Below are positions 36,260 to 46,292 of a stretch of DNA of 64,000 bases, piece by piece. The DNA is from Chryseobacterium sp. Marseille-Q5410 (GTDB lineage Bacteria > Bacteroidota > Bacteroidia > Flavobacteriales > Weeksellaceae), in the NCBI GenBank assembly GCA_946892665.1, contig CAMPOT010000001.1, positions 806,001 through 870,000 of the forward strand, read 5' to 3'. Both the position numbers and the translations under genes were made by a program. Under the pieces are notes generated by a model that worked only from the letters and a program-made list of their open reading frames with translations, ran no database searches and was not told the DNA's origin. How positions within the stretch are numbered: the first letter of the stretch is position 1; every line of letters begins with the position of its first letter.

Positions 36260-37633
36260 ATGACACATCAAATCGCCATCATTGGCCTTGGCTATGTAGG
36301 GCTTCCTTTGGCCCGACTTTTCGCTACGAAATACCCGGTGGTGGGTTTCGACATTAACCAAAAAAGAATTGCGGAGCTCCAGGAAGGTAAAGACTTAACG
36401 CTTGAGGTAGAAGAATCCTTGCTGAAATCGGTGTTGGTTTCCGATAATCCACTCGCTGCGAAAAGCGGAGATTCCGGGAATTCAACCGTTCATCAGTCTA
36501 CAACGGGACTCTACTGTTCTTCCCAGCTCGAAGATCTTCATCACGCCAATATCTACATCATCACCGTCCCTACGCCGGTGGATAAAAACAATAAACCCGA
36601 CCTTACGCCGCTTTATAAAGCGAGTGAAACGGTGGGGAAAGTCCTGAAAAAAGGAGATATCGTGGTCTATGAATCTACGGTGTATCCGGGTGCTACTGAG
36701 GAGGAGTGTATTCCGGTACTTGAAGAAGTGTCGGGGTTAACATTCAATCAGGATTTTTTCGCAGGGTATTCTCCGGAGCGCATTAATCCGGGTGACAAAG
36801 AACATACCGTGGAGAAGATTCTGAAAGTCACTTCCGGCTCCACGCCTGAAATCGGGAAAGTGGTGGATGAGTTGTATCGTGCAGTTATTACCGCGGGAAC
36901 CCATCTTGCGCCATCGATCAAAGTAGCAGAAGCAGCGAAGGTGATTGAAAACTCTCAGCGCGACATCAATATCGCTTTTGTGAACGAACTGGCAAAGATT
37001 TTTAATTTAATGGATCTCGATACCCACGAGGTGTTGAAAGCAGCAGGAACCAAATGGAACTTTCTGCCTTTCAAACCCGGATTGGTAGGAGGACATTGCA
37101 TTGGCGTTGACCCTTATTATCTGGCTCAAAAAGCCCAGGAACTCGGTTACCATCCCGAAATTATTTTGGCAGGACGCCGGATGAACGATTCTATGGGCGA
37201 ATATGTTGCCTCGCAGGTCGTGAAAGCGATGATTAAAAAAAACATTACCATCAACGGAGCGCAGGTGCTGATGTTGGGCGTTACCTTCAAAGAAAACTGT
37301 CCGGATGTGCGCAATACCAAAATTGTAGATGTGGTTGCTGCGTTGAAAGATTATGGCATTAAAGTGACCATTTACGACCCCTGGGCAAAACCAGAAGAAG
37401 TCCTGCATGAATACGGCTTAGAATGCCTCAACCAACTCCCATCTTGTCATTCCGAGCAAAGCGAGGAATCTCCTCTCAACTCTCAACCCTCAACTCTCAA
37501 CCCCTTCGACGCAGTCGTCCTTGGAGTAGCCCATCAGGAATTCTTAAACCTCAACCTTGATCAACTGACTAAGGAAAATGCGGTGGTGTATGATGTGAAA
37601 GGCATCCTGCAGCACGCAGACGCAAAATTATAA
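36260..37633 (+). CDS. Nucleotide sugar dehydrogenase (WbpO/TviB-like)
   Basis: A 457-residue UDP-sugar 6-dehydrogenase: NAD-binding [10 protein letters not shown] at 9-18, catalytic C280 in [13 protein letters not shown]-terminal domain with [15 protein letters not shown]. The likely product is UDP-GalNAc/GlcNAc uronic acid, matching the epimerase upstream. Two stretches look inserted: [16 protein letters not shown] near residue 70-85 and a segment near 394-415 (CHSEQSEES...LNSQPSTLN) whose DNA reads like intergenic repeat sequence. Both keep the frame and lie in surface-loop positions, so the enzyme may still work. Confidence 0.88.
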   Translation: MTHQIAIIGLGYVGLPLARLFATKYPVVGFDINQKRIAELQEGKDLTLEVEESLLKSVLVSDNPLAAKSGDSGNSTVHQSTTGLYCSSQLEDLHHANIYIITVPTPVDKNNKPDLTPLYKASETVGKVLKKGDIVVYESTVYPGATEEECIPVLEEVSGLTFNQDFFAGYSPERINPGDKEHTVEKILKVTSGSTPEIGKVVDELYRAVITAGTHLAPSIKVAEAAKVIENSQRDINIAFVNELAKIFNLMDLDTHEVLKAAGTKWNFLPFKPGLVGGHCIGVDPYYLAQKAQELGYHPEIILAGRRMNDSMGEYVASQVVKAMIKKNITINGAQVLMLGVTFKENCPDVRNTKIVDVVAALKDYGIKVTIYDPWAKPEEVLHEYGLECLNQLPSCHSEQSEESPLNSQPSTLNPFDAVVLGVAHQEFLNLNLDQLTKENAVVYDVKGILQHADAKL

Positions 37634-37637
37634 TCCA

Positions 37638-38804
37638 ATGAAAATAACCATTGTAGGAACAGGATATGTAGGGCTTTCCAATGCGCTTTTACTCGCGCAG
37701 CACCATGAGGTGGTGGCGTTGGACATCGTTCCTGAAAAAGTGGCGATGCTCAATGCACAGGTTTCGCCGATTGAGGATCACGAAATCAGTGATTTTCTAC
37801 AAAATAAAAACTTACAGTTTAAAGCCACAACCGATCAGCAGGAAGCGTACCAGAACGCCGATTATGTGATCGTGGCGACTCCGACGGATTACGATCCGAA
37901 AACCAATTACTTCAACACCGGCAGTGTGGAAGCGGTGATTGCTGACGTTAAAAAATACCGACCGCAAGCTGTGGTCATCATCAAATCCACGGTACCGGTG
38001 GGTTTTACTGAAGATTTAAAAAAGAAACTGGATTTTCAGAACATCATCTTTTCCCCCGAATTCTTGCGGGAAGGTAAAGCGCTGTATGATAATTTATATC
38101 CCTCAAGAATCATCATTGGCGAACAGAGCCAAAGGGCAGAGGTTTTTGCGGAACTCCTCAAAGAGGGGGCGATCAAAAAAGACATTCCGGTGTTATTTAC
38201 CCATTCCACAGAAGCCGAAGCGATTAAACTCTTCTCGAATACCTATCTTGCATTGAGGGTGGCGTATTTCAACGAACTAGACAGTTATGCGCAGACGCAT
38301 CATCTCGACAGCCGGCAGATTATCGAAGGCGTAGGTTTGGATCCCCGCATTGGTTCGCATTATAATAACCCCTCGTTTGGCTATGGTGGTTACTGTCTTC
38401 CGAAGGATACCAAACAGCTGCTGGCGAATTACGACAGCGTGCCGAATAATATCATTCAGGCGATTGTGGATGCCAACCGAACCCGTAAAGATTTTATTGC
38501 GGATTCTGTTTTGGCTAAAAACCCAAAGAAGGTTGGCGTGTACCGCCTGATTATGAAATCCGGTTCCGACAATTTCCGGGCTTCAGCGATCCAGGGTGTG
38601 ATGAAGCGCATCAAAGCCAAAGGCGTGGAAGTGGTAGTGTACGAACCCGTCATGAAAGAAGAAACCTTCTTCGGTTCCCGCGTGACCAAAGATTTGGAAA
38701 GCTTTAAAAAAGAATGTGATGTCATCATCTCCAACCGCAAAGCCCCCGAACTTTCCGATGTGGAAGAGAAAGTCTATACAAGAGATTTGTTTGGGAATGA
38801 TTGA
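37638..38804 (+). CDS. ugd: UDP-glucose 6-dehydrogenase
   Basis: A 388-residue Ugd: [13 protein letters not shown] at the N-terminus, DVIPEKV-like dinucleotide contact, [14 protein letters not shown] near 138, catalytic C253 in [11 protein letters not shown]. It makes UDP-glucuronic acid. Length and motifs match the shorter Ugd type seen in capsule loci. It is 4 bases after the first dehydrogenase, so they are co-transcribed. Confidence 0.93.
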   Translation: MKITIVGTGYVGLSNALLLAQHHEVVALDIVPEKVAMLNAQVSPIEDHEISDFLQNKNLQFKATTDQQEAYQNADYVIVATPTDYDPKTNYFNTGSVEAVIADVKKYRPQAVVIIKSTVPVGFTEDLKKKLDFQNIIFSPEFLREGKALYDNLYPSRIIIGEQSQRAEVFAELLKEGAIKKDIPVLFTHSTEAEAIKLFSNTYLALRVAYFNELDSYAQTHHLDSRQIIEGVGLDPRIGSHYNNPSFGYGGYCLPKDTKQLLANYDSVPNNIIQAIVDANRTRKDFIADSVLAKNPKKVGVYRLIMKSGSDNFRASAIQGVMKRIKAKGVEVVVYEPVMKEETFFGSRVTKDLESFKKECDVIISNRKAPELSDVEEKVYTRDLFGND

Positions 38805-38832
38805 GTGCAAAATTAAGATAGAATACTATTAG

Positions 38833-40305
38833 ATGTCATTAAAAAAGCAAGCTCTTTCCGGAATGATGTGGTCTTCCATTCAGACTTTTGGGAATCAGTT
38901 TATTAATTTTGCAGTATCCATTATTCTGGCACGTTTACTCTTACCTGCTGAATTTGGTCTTATCGGTATGATTGGCATTTTTATGGGTATCGGAGGGGCA
39001 CTTATTGGGAGTGGACTCGGTGCATCACTGATCAGGACTACGGATGCAGATCAAGGAGATTACTCAACAGTATTTGTCTTCAATTTGGTGGGCAGTATTA
39101 TTATATATGCTTTTATGTTTATTGCGGCACCTTATATAGCAGATTTTTTCAAACAGCCGGTACTTACCAAAATTACCCGTCTTTATACTTTAAGTTTTAT
39201 TATCAGTGCATTTACTGCGGTGCAGGTCACAAGATTACATAAGCATCTTGATTTCAAAACAGAAACCAAATCATCTCTGGTTTCCACACTGGTTTCTGCT
39301 GTGGTTGGGGTGAGTTTAGCTTACAGCGGATTTGGAGTGATGAGTTTAGTATGGATGGGACTTGCCGGAGCAGTAGTGAATACAACTATGTTGTGGGTGC
39401 AGTCAGGCTGGAGACCTTCTCTTACATTCGATCAGCAAAAATTCCGGTACCATTTCGGTTTTGGAAGCCGGATGATGTTTTCCGGAATTCTGGACATTCT
39501 TTTTAACAATGCCTACACCATCATTATCGGAAAATTTTATGCCCCGGCACAGTTGGGTTATTATAACAGGGCCGACAGCCTCAAGCAACTGCCTGTAAGT
39601 ACTTTTTCAGGCATCTTAAATAAAGTGACCTATCCGCTTTTTGCGGAAATAAAAAATGACGATGTGAGACTGAAATCCGTTTATCAACGAATCATGAAAA
39701 TGGTAATTTTCGTTATTTCACCTGTCCTAATGCTGATGGGGGTATTGGCAGAGCCATTGTTCAGATTTGTCTTTACCGAAAAGTGGCTACCTGCCGTACC
39801 GTATTTTCAGATACTCTGCGTTGCCGGAGTACTATATCCGATCCATGCTTACAATCTTAATATTCTATCCGTGAAAGGGAGGAGTGATCTTTTTCTCAGG
39901 CTGGAGATTATTAAGAAAGTTTTATTAGCGGTGGTGCTCGCCATTTCCTTTTCCTTTGGGATTAAAGGACTGTTGTGGGGTCAGGTAATATTTTCTGTAC
40001 TGGCCTTTTTTATTAATACCCATTTTTCAGGGAAATTCCTTAATTATCCATCATGGGAACAGCTGAGGGATATTTTCCCAATCCTGGTGCTTAGTTCTGC
40101 TATGGGTATATTCATATTTACAATAAGCAGTATACTTTCCTCTTTGCCAGACTGGATTCGTTTGATAATATGTGGATTTTCCGGTATTTTGTTTTTTCTT
40201 ATCTTTGCCCAGATATTCAGGTTTGAGAGTGGACAGTTTATCGCAGAGCTTCTTAAAAAGAAAATCCCGGTTTCCATTCCCATTCCTTTTATTAAATACC
40301 TATGA
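38833..40305 (+). CDS. Lipopolysaccharide/O-antigen flippase (Wzx, MOP family)
   Basis: A 490-residue integral membrane protein with 12-14 predicted helices. It starts with the WzxC-type sequence KKQALSGMMWSSIQTFGNQF and ARLLLPAEFGLIGM, and has the polysaccharide-biosynthesis C-terminal half. It moves lipid-linked repeat units across the inner membrane. The stop overlaps the next gene (ATGA). Confidence 0.92.
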   Translation: MSLKKQALSGMMWSSIQTFGNQFINFAVSIILARLLLPAEFGLIGMIGIFMGIGGALIGSGLGASLIRTTDADQGDYSTVFVFNLVGSIIIYAFMFIAAPYIADFFKQPVLTKITRLYTLSFIISAFTAVQVTRLHKHLDFKTETKSSLVSTLVSAVVGVSLAYSGFGVMSLVWMGLAGAVVNTTMLWVQSGWRPSLTFDQQKFRYHFGFGSRMMFSGILDILFNNAYTIIIGKFYAPAQLGYYNRADSLKQLPVSTFSGILNKVTYPLFAEIKNDDVRLKSVYQRIMKMVIFVISPVLMLMGVLAEPLFRFVFTEKWLPAVPYFQILCVAGVLYPIHAYNLNILSVKGRSDLFLRLEIIKKVLLAVVLAISFSFGIKGLLWGQVIFSVLAFFINTHFSGKFLNYPSWEQLRDIFPILVLSSAMGIFIFTISSILSSLPDWIRLIICGFSGILFFLIFAQIFRFESGQFIAELLKKKIPVSIPIPFIKYL

Positions 40306-41384
40306 TCCCAGTAACGAAACCCTTTTTACCGCCACAACAGGTCTATCAGACCTATCTCGACGGAATCTGGAAAAGACAGTGGCTGACCAATATGGGGCCG
40401 CTTTCCAGTGATTTGGAACTGCGACTGAAAGATACTTTGAAAGTCAATCATCTGCTTTTTGTGACCAACGGTACCGTGGCACTGCAAATGGCGATTAAAG
40501 CATTAGACCTGAAAGGCGAAATCATCACCACTCCGTTTTCGTTTGTGGCTACGACCAGTGCGATTGTTTGGGAACACTGTACCCCGGTTTTTGTGGATAT
40601 TGATGAACATTCTTTAAACATTGATGCAGACAAGATCGAGGAGGCCATTACCCCGAATACTACCGCTATTTTGGCGACTCATGTGTATGGAAATCCCTGT
40701 GATGTGGAGAAAATTGAAGCCATCGCGAAAAAGCATCAGCTTAAAGTCATTTACGATGCGGCACATGCTTTTGGCGTTGAGGTGAATGGCAAATCAATCT
40801 TTGAATACGGTGATATTTCGACTTGTAGTTTGCATGCCACCAAGCTCTATCACTCGGTGGAGGGTGGATTGGTGGTATCCAAAGATGCAGCTTTGCTCAA
40901 GAAGTTGGCGTACATGAGAAACTTTGGTTTTGATGGTCCTGAAAGCTTTGCCGATTTGGGCATCAATGGAAAGAATTCCGAATACCACGCCGCAATGGGA
41001 TTGGCGAATTTAAAATATTTGGACGTCATTCATCAGAAAAGAAAAGAACTGACGGCAAGATACGATGAAAAACTGAAGAACCTGAAAGCGCGAAGACCAA
41101 TATGGCATTCCGCTTCGGAAAATAACTTTGCTTATTACCCGTTGGTGTTTGAATCGAAAGAATTGATGCTGCAATGTATAGAGCTCCTAAAGCTGAATGA
41201 AATATTTACCAGAAGGTATTTTTATCCTTCGCTGGCTACATCCTTGCCTTATGTGAAGCCACAGGATTTGCCATTGACTGATGATATTTCAAAAAAGGTT
41301 TTATGCTTGCCTTTGTATTATGATCTGACTTTGGAAGAAGTGGATTTAATTTGCCGATTGATATTAAGAGTTCAAAATAATTAA
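40302..41384 (+). CDS. DegT/DnrJ/EryC1/StrS family aminotransferase
   Basis: A 360-residue PLP enzyme; the Schiff-base lysine is K181 in SLHATKLYHSVEGG. TNGTVALQMAIKAL near 45-58 and DAAHAFGVE (~148-156) contact the cofactor. It transfers an amino group to a keto-sugar nucleotide. Its 4-base overlap with the flippase and 1-base gap to the NeuD-type gene suggest an amino sugar that is then acylated. Confidence 0.92.
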   Translation: MIPVTKPFLPPQQVYQTYLDGIWKRQWLTNMGPLSSDLELRLKDTLKVNHLLFVTNGTVALQMAIKALDLKGEIITTPFSFVATTSAIVWEHCTPVFVDIDEHSLNIDADKIEEAITPNTTAILATHVYGNPCDVEKIEAIAKKHQLKVIYDAAHAFGVEVNGKSIFEYGDISTCSLHATKLYHSVEGGLVVSKDAALLKKLAYMRNFGFDGPESFADLGINGKNSEYHAAMGLANLKYLDVIHQKRKELTARYDEKLKNLKARRPIWHSASENNFAYYPLVFESKELMLQCIELLKLNEIFTRRYFYPSLATSLPYVKPQDLPLTDDISKKVLCLPLYYDLTLEEVDLICRLILRVQNN

Positions 41385-41385
41385 T

Positions 41386-42021
41386 ATGCTGATCATTGGT
41401 GCAAAAGGCTTCGCTAAGGAAGTTTTACAAATTCTTCATCAAAACGGACAAACCGAAAACCTTTGTTTTTATGATGATGTCAATGTCGATCTGCCCGAAA
41501 AATTATTTGGGCAATTCCCTGTTTTAAGAACAATCGAGGAGGCTAAAACCTATTTCAACCAAACTTCGAATCATTTTGTTTTAGGTATTGGAAATCCTTT
41601 CTTAAGAAAAAAGCTTTGCGATAAATTTGAAAGCAAAGGAGGCGAATTGAGCAGTGTCATCAGTAAACATGCTGAAATAGGAAGTTTTGGAATACAGATC
41701 AATTCGGGATGTAATATTCTTTCGGGAGTTAAAATTTCTAATGATGTAGCAATAGGGAAGGGCACTATGGCTTATTACAATGCAGTGATTACACACGATG
41801 TTAAAATTGGAGAGTTTTGTGAAATTTCTCCATCGGTTAACATTTTGGGAAGAGTTCATATTGGGAATTATGTAACCATCGGTGCAGGTTCGGTAATTTT
41901 TCCCGATGTAACCATCGGCGACAATGTGGTTATTGCAGCAGGAGCGGTAGTGAGAAATAATGTGCCTGCAAATGTAATGGTAGCAGGAATTCCTGCAGTG
42001 GTAAAAAAAGAGTTTATTTAG
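41386..42021 (+). CDS. NeuD/PglD-type sugar acetyltransferase
   Basis: A 211-residue protein: N-terminal nucleotide-sugar binding domain (LIIGAKGFAKEVLQIL) and a C-terminal left-handed beta-helix with hexapeptide repeats (IGNYVTIGAGSVIFPDVTIG, DNVVIAAGAVV). Typical of acetyltransferases that act on the amino group made by the preceding aminotransferase. Starts one base after that gene. Confidence 0.9.
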   Translation: MLIIGAKGFAKEVLQILHQNGQTENLCFYDDVNVDLPEKLFGQFPVLRTIEEAKTYFNQTSNHFVLGIGNPFLRKKLCDKFESKGGELSSVISKHAEIGSFGIQINSGCNILSGVKISNDVAIGKGTMAYYNAVITHDVKIGEFCEISPSVNILGRVHIGNYVTIGAGSVIFPDVTIGDNVVIAAGAVVRNNVPANVMVAGIPAVVKKEFI

Positions 42022-42024
42022 AAT

Positions 42025-42948
42025 ATGAATAGTGTATTACCCAAAGTGAGCGTGGTAACCATCACTTATGGTCACGAAAAATACATCACGGAAACCCTTG
42101 ATGGTGTGCTGATGCAGCAATATGATGGTCCTGTGGAATTTATTATCGCAAACGATAATTCCCCGGATGCAACCGATGAGGTTGTGAAAAAGTATTTCTT
42201 AGAAAACCCTGCACCAAGCAACTTTGAAATAAAATACACCAAACACGAAACCAACAAAGGTATGATGCCCAATTTCATCTGGGCATTAGAACAGGCAACA
42301 GGAAAATACATCGCCCTTTGCGAAGGCGACGATTACTGGACCGACCCGCTGAAAATACGGAAACAGGTTGACTTTTTAGAAAAGAATCAGGATTGTTCAA
42401 TGATTTTCACGAGTGCAAATGTTTTAATAGAGGTAGAGAATGGCTTGTCTAACAGTACTAGAGGCTTAGAGAAAATTGAAAAATCACGTTTTTTTTTGAA
42501 AAGCGAAATTTTAGATAATTGGGTTGTTCCCACGGCTTCTGTTATGTTTCGAAGCCAGTTTAATGATAGTGAATATTATACTTTAGCAGAAAATAATAAA
42601 TTTATTTATGGGGACATAGTATTGTTTTTATATTTAGCATGCAAAGGAAAAATTTATGGTTTAGCAGATACTACCGTAGCTTATAGAAGGCATATAGGAG
42701 GAATTACAAATGTTAAGAGTTCTATCGAGTTTGACAGAAAGTACTACGATCATTTGCAAGAATTAATAGAAAAATTCGGTAAAGAATTAAAATCAAATAA
42801 AATAAAATTAATACTTTCAAGATTGTCACTAAGTTTAGGGTTGTATGAACTTAAAAATGGAAAAAAGAGTAAAGGGATTACGTTGATAGCTAAGTCACTA
42901 AAGTTTAACAGTCGTCCATGCTTGTTACTTCTGAAAAATAAACTATGA
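42025..42948 (+). CDS. Family 2 glycosyltransferase
   Basis: A 307-residue GT2 enzyme: VSVVTITYGHEKYITETLDG start, nucleotide-binding ANDNSPD, and a CEGDDYW motif (DxD-like) near residue 105. Soluble, A/T-rich coding sequence. Acceptor unknown. Confidence 0.9.
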   Translation: MNSVLPKVSVVTITYGHEKYITETLDGVLMQQYDGPVEFIIANDNSPDATDEVVKKYFLENPAPSNFEIKYTKHETNKGMMPNFIWALEQATGKYIALCEGDDYWTDPLKIRKQVDFLEKNQDCSMIFTSANVLIEVENGLSNSTRGLEKIEKSRFFLKSEILDNWVVPTASVMFRSQFNDSEYYTLAENNKFIYGDIVLFLYLACKGKIYGLADTTVAYRRHIGGITNVKSSIEFDRKYYDHLQELIEKFGKELKSNKIKLILSRLSLSLGLYELKNGKKSKGITLIAKSLKFNSRPCLLLLKNKL

Positions 42949-43868
42949 TTTCTATTGTTGTTCCCATTTTCAATTCCGAAAAATATTTAGAAGCATGTAT
43001 TAATTCTGTTATTACCCAAACTTATCAAGATTGGGAGCTGATTCTTGTTAATGATGGTTCTACTGATTCTTCTATGGCAATTTGTCAAAAGTTTGCTCAT
43101 TCAGATTCTCGTATTAAGATTTTTTCGCAAGAAAATAAAGGGCAAGCAGCCGCAAGAAATTTTGGGTTGCGGTATGCTACAAGACCTTATGTTACTTTTA
43201 TAGATGCAGATGACGAGATTGCGTCTAATACGCTCCAAGATAATCTAGCAATTTTAAAGACTAATCCCCAAATCGACTGTGTACAATATCCCACCTACAT
43301 GGATTACGGAACGGAACAGCAATTTATTAGAAGGTCTGAACCACAACTTATTGACTCAGATTTTTATGAAAGGTGGCTGAACGATAAATATATTAGCTGG
43401 ATAGTTTGCGATAAAATTTTTAAAACAAGTATTTTCGATCGGTTGCATTTTACCGAAGGTATTATATATGAAGATAATCTGCTTATAGCAAATTTGTTAG
43501 AGCGCATTAGTAATATATATATATCGACGGAAGGATTATATTATTATTATCTTCGCGAGAATTCAACAATGACTAGCAGTCATAGTTTAAAGAAAGAACA
43601 AGATTCCTTCTTTGTAACAAGTCAAATAGCTGACAAGCTTTTGAAGCATAATGAAAAGGAACTATTAATAGAATTCGTATTAAGGTTAATCAATATAAAA
43701 AAATCACTTCGCGTAAATTTTTCACAATATCAGCATATTCCTTCTTATTTAGTACAATCAATATCATCTGGAGATATTTTGTTTAGTAAAACTAGTATTA
43801 AAAATAAGGTTAAACTTCTATTAGAAAAGTATATTAAGTATAACTACTACTTGCCCAATCGTTTTTAA
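42945..43868 (+). CDS. Family 2 glycosyltransferase
   Basis: A 307-residue GT2 enzyme: ISIVVPIFNSEKYLEACINS start, VNDGSTDSS (~38-46), DADDE at ~90-94. Its start overlaps the previous stop (ATGA). Resembles capsule WcaA-type transferases. Confidence 0.92.
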   Translation: MISIVVPIFNSEKYLEACINSVITQTYQDWELILVNDGSTDSSMAICQKFAHSDSRIKIFSQENKGQAAARNFGLRYATRPYVTFIDADDEIASNTLQDNLAILKTNPQIDCVQYPTYMDYGTEQQFIRRSEPQLIDSDFYERWLNDKYISWIVCDKIFKTSIFDRLHFTEGIIYEDNLLIANLLERISNIYISTEGLYYYYLRENSTMTSSHSLKKEQDSFFVTSQIADKLLKHNEKELLIEFVLRLINIKKSLRVNFSQYQHIPSYLVQSISSGDILFSKTSIKNKVKLLLEKYIKYNYYLPNRF

Positions 43869-43921
43869 TAAATGAGCTTTGCTGCAAATGTTTTTTATGG
43901 TTTAGCTTCAATTAAGTTGCA

Positions 43922-45043
43922 ATGAAAAGGAAAATCGTTTTTGTTATAGAATCTTTACATCTTGGGGGTGCCGAGAAGAGTTTAGTAACATTGTTACAAA
44001 ATTTAGATGCAGCAGTATATGATGTAGAACTTCTCACCATTGTTGAAGGCGGTTTTTTTAAAGATAAAGTTCCCGCTTGGGTACGTTGGGAAGTTATTCA
44101 ATCTACACCAATTACTGTATATCAGCGCATTACCTATTTTCTGCAAAAAAAGTTCAGCAGAAACAAGCACCATACGCAGCTTTTGTGGCCAATAATTGCT
44201 AAGAATTATACCAGACGCACACAAAAATACGATATCGCAATTGCGTATGCGGGTCCGCACCAGTTTATTTCAACCTATATCGCAAAAAATACTCAAACCA
44301 CAAAGAAAATTCAGTGGATTCATTTTGATGTTGAAAAAGTAATCACCAATTTTAATTTTGGCAAAAAAGTTTATCCTTATTTTAATAATATTTTTTGTGT
44401 GTCTCGAAGTTCCAAAGATATCTTTCTGAAACATTTTTCCGAACTGAAAAATAAAACAGAAGTATTTCACAACATCGTTTCCAAAAGTGAACTTATGAAA
44501 CAGGCCGTATTTGGCGAAAGCTTTGATGACAACTTTGATGGCTTCCGAATTCTAACTGTGGGCCGTTTCACAAAAGAAAAAGGGCAGCATCTTGTTCCTG
44601 TGGCAGTAAAAAAACTGAAAGAAGATAGGGTCAAATTTCGATGGTATTTAGTAGGAAATGGAAATGAAAAAGAGACTGTGGAGAAAATGGCCATAGATTT
44701 AGGTATTGCATCGGAACTTATTTTCCTTGGCGAAAAAGAAAACCCCTACGGCTATATGCAGAACTGTGACATTTATGTTCAGCCCTCTTTACATGAGGGA
44801 TATGGAATTACCGTGGCAGAAGCACAAGTCTTTAATAAACCTATTGTAGTTACAAATTTTGCCAGCGCCAAAGATTTGATACAGTATAATGATACTGGTC
44901 TTATCACTGAAATATCAAGTGAAGGACTATATTCCGCAGTAAAATCGCTGCTTATGAATCCCGGTTTGCAGAAGAAGTTTACAAAAAAGTCTGCAAGTAC
45001 TGCAACAACTATAGAAAATGACCTTAAAAAACTTATGATCTGA
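43922..45043 (+). CDS. Family 4 glycosyltransferase
   Basis: A 373-residue GT4 enzyme: N-terminal IESLHLGGAEKSLVTLLQ, C-terminal VGRFTKEKGQHLVPVAVK and the acceptor/donor-binding HEGYGITVAEAQ motif (E-x7-E type). It resembles its downstream neighbour, suggesting an old duplication. The stop overlaps the next start by one base (TGATG). Confidence 0.92.
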   Translation: MKRKIVFVIESLHLGGAEKSLVTLLQNLDAAVYDVELLTIVEGGFFKDKVPAWVRWEVIQSTPITVYQRITYFLQKKFSRNKHHTQLLWPIIAKNYTRRTQKYDIAIAYAGPHQFISTYIAKNTQTTKKIQWIHFDVEKVITNFNFGKKVYPYFNNIFCVSRSSKDIFLKHFSELKNKTEVFHNIVSKSELMKQAVFGESFDDNFDGFRILTVGRFTKEKGQHLVPVAVKKLKEDRVKFRWYLVGNGNEKETVEKMAIDLGIASELIFLGEKENPYGYMQNCDIYVQPSLHEGYGITVAEAQVFNKPIVVTNFASAKDLIQYNDTGLITEISSEGLYSAVKSLLMNPGLQKKFTKKSASTATTIENDLKKLMI

Positions 45044-46179
45044 TGCCGAAGAAATTACTATTTTTTATAGAATCACTGGATGTAGGCGGAGCTGAAAAAA
45101 GCTTAACAGCGCTTTTAAATTCAGCAAATTTCGAAAATTTTAAGATTGATCTAATGATGTTAAAAAAGGGAACTTTTTTTACAGATGTTCCACCTCATGT
45201 AAATGTCATTATTCTTGAAAAATTAAAATCCTCTCTGTTTAAAAGAATAAAATTTTATATTCTGAATAAAACAAATCCCGCAAAACTTCATTCCTCACAA
45301 AATTTCTGGACCGTTTATAAAAATGAATTTAAAAAGGTTGAAAACAGATATGATGTGGCCATATCCTACAGCCAGGGATTTTCCACCTACTTTATTGCGG
45401 AAAGGGTGCAGGCTGATAAGAAATATGCCTGGGTTAATATTGACTATAAGAAAGCGGGCTATAATATTAAATTTGATTTGCCATTTTATAAAAAATTCAA
45501 TAAAGTTATTGCCGTTTCAGCGGATGTGGATAACGGACTGTCTCATGAACTGAAAAATATAGGTGAAAAACTTCCGGTGAAGATCATAAAGGATATAACT
45601 GATGTCAAGGTGGTCAGGGAACAGGCATTAATTCCGTTAAAAACAAACTTTGATCAAAACGTAATCAATATCGTGACCGTATGCAGATTGGTAAAACAAA
45701 AAGGATTGTATCTGGCAGTAGAAGCTTGTGCAATTTTGACTGACCGTAATTTTAAGGTGAATTGGTATGTGGTGGGCGAAGGCGCGGAACGGAAGAGTCT
45801 AGAGAAGTTAGTGGCCAGTAAAAATTTACAGAAGTCATTTTTTCTTATGGGGGCAGATCCCAACCCTTATCCCTACATGCAAGCCTGTGATATCTATGTT
45901 CAGACTTCCCTGTTTGAGGGATTGGGACTGACGGTAATTGAGGCAGCCTGTTTGCATAAACCTATCGTTTCAACTGATTTTCCTACCATTTACGGAATTA
46001 TAAAAGATGGTGAGACCGGTTTGATTGCGGAGATGAATGCAGAGAGCATTGCAGATAAGATACAACTGTTGATGGAGAATTCCAAGCTTCGTGACCATCT
46101 GGTTTCAAATTTGGAGAAGGAGGAAAATAAGTATAAAGAAGAAACCTTATGCAAAATTGAAAATTTATTGAAGTGGTAA
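45043..46179 (+). CDS. Family 4 glycosyltransferase
   Basis: A 378-residue GT4 enzyme: IESLDVGGAEKSLTALLN at the N-terminus, VCRLVKQKGLYLAVEA, and SLFEGLGLTVIEAACLHKP (donor-binding motif). Paralogue of the preceding gene. Its stop overlaps the ATG of a short glycosyltransferase fragment. Confidence 0.92.
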   Translation: MPKKLLFFIESLDVGGAEKSLTALLNSANFENFKIDLMMLKKGTFFTDVPPHVNVIILEKLKSSLFKRIKFYILNKTNPAKLHSSQNFWTVYKNEFKKVENRYDVAISYSQGFSTYFIAERVQADKKYAWVNIDYKKAGYNIKFDLPFYKKFNKVIAVSADVDNGLSHELKNIGEKLPVKIIKDITDVKVVREQALIPLKTNFDQNVINIVTVCRLVKQKGLYLAVEACAILTDRNFKVNWYVVGEGAERKSLEKLVASKNLQKSFFLMGADPNPYPYMQACDIYVQTSLFEGLGLTVIEAACLHKPIVSTDFPTIYGIIKDGETGLIAEMNAESIADKIQLLMENSKLRDHLVSNLEKEENKYKEETLCKIENLLKW

Positions 46180-46292
46180 TGAAACTCCTCTACATCACCA
46201 ATGGTATCAATGGATCTGGCGGACGGATTAAAACACTTTACTTATACTACAATTTCAAACATAAAATATTTGCATCTTGCATATGCCAATAA
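46179..46292 (+). pseudogene. Orphaned 5' end of the glycosyltransferase now at 47299
   Basis: ATG 46179 begins 15 codons (MKLLYITNGINGSGG) that match the start of the glycosyltransferase at 47299, then runs into unrelated sequence and stops at 46292. The duplicated 42 bases differ at four positions, all synonymous third bases. The fragment marks the left border of inserted DNA carrying the acyltransferase gene. Confidence 0.85.
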
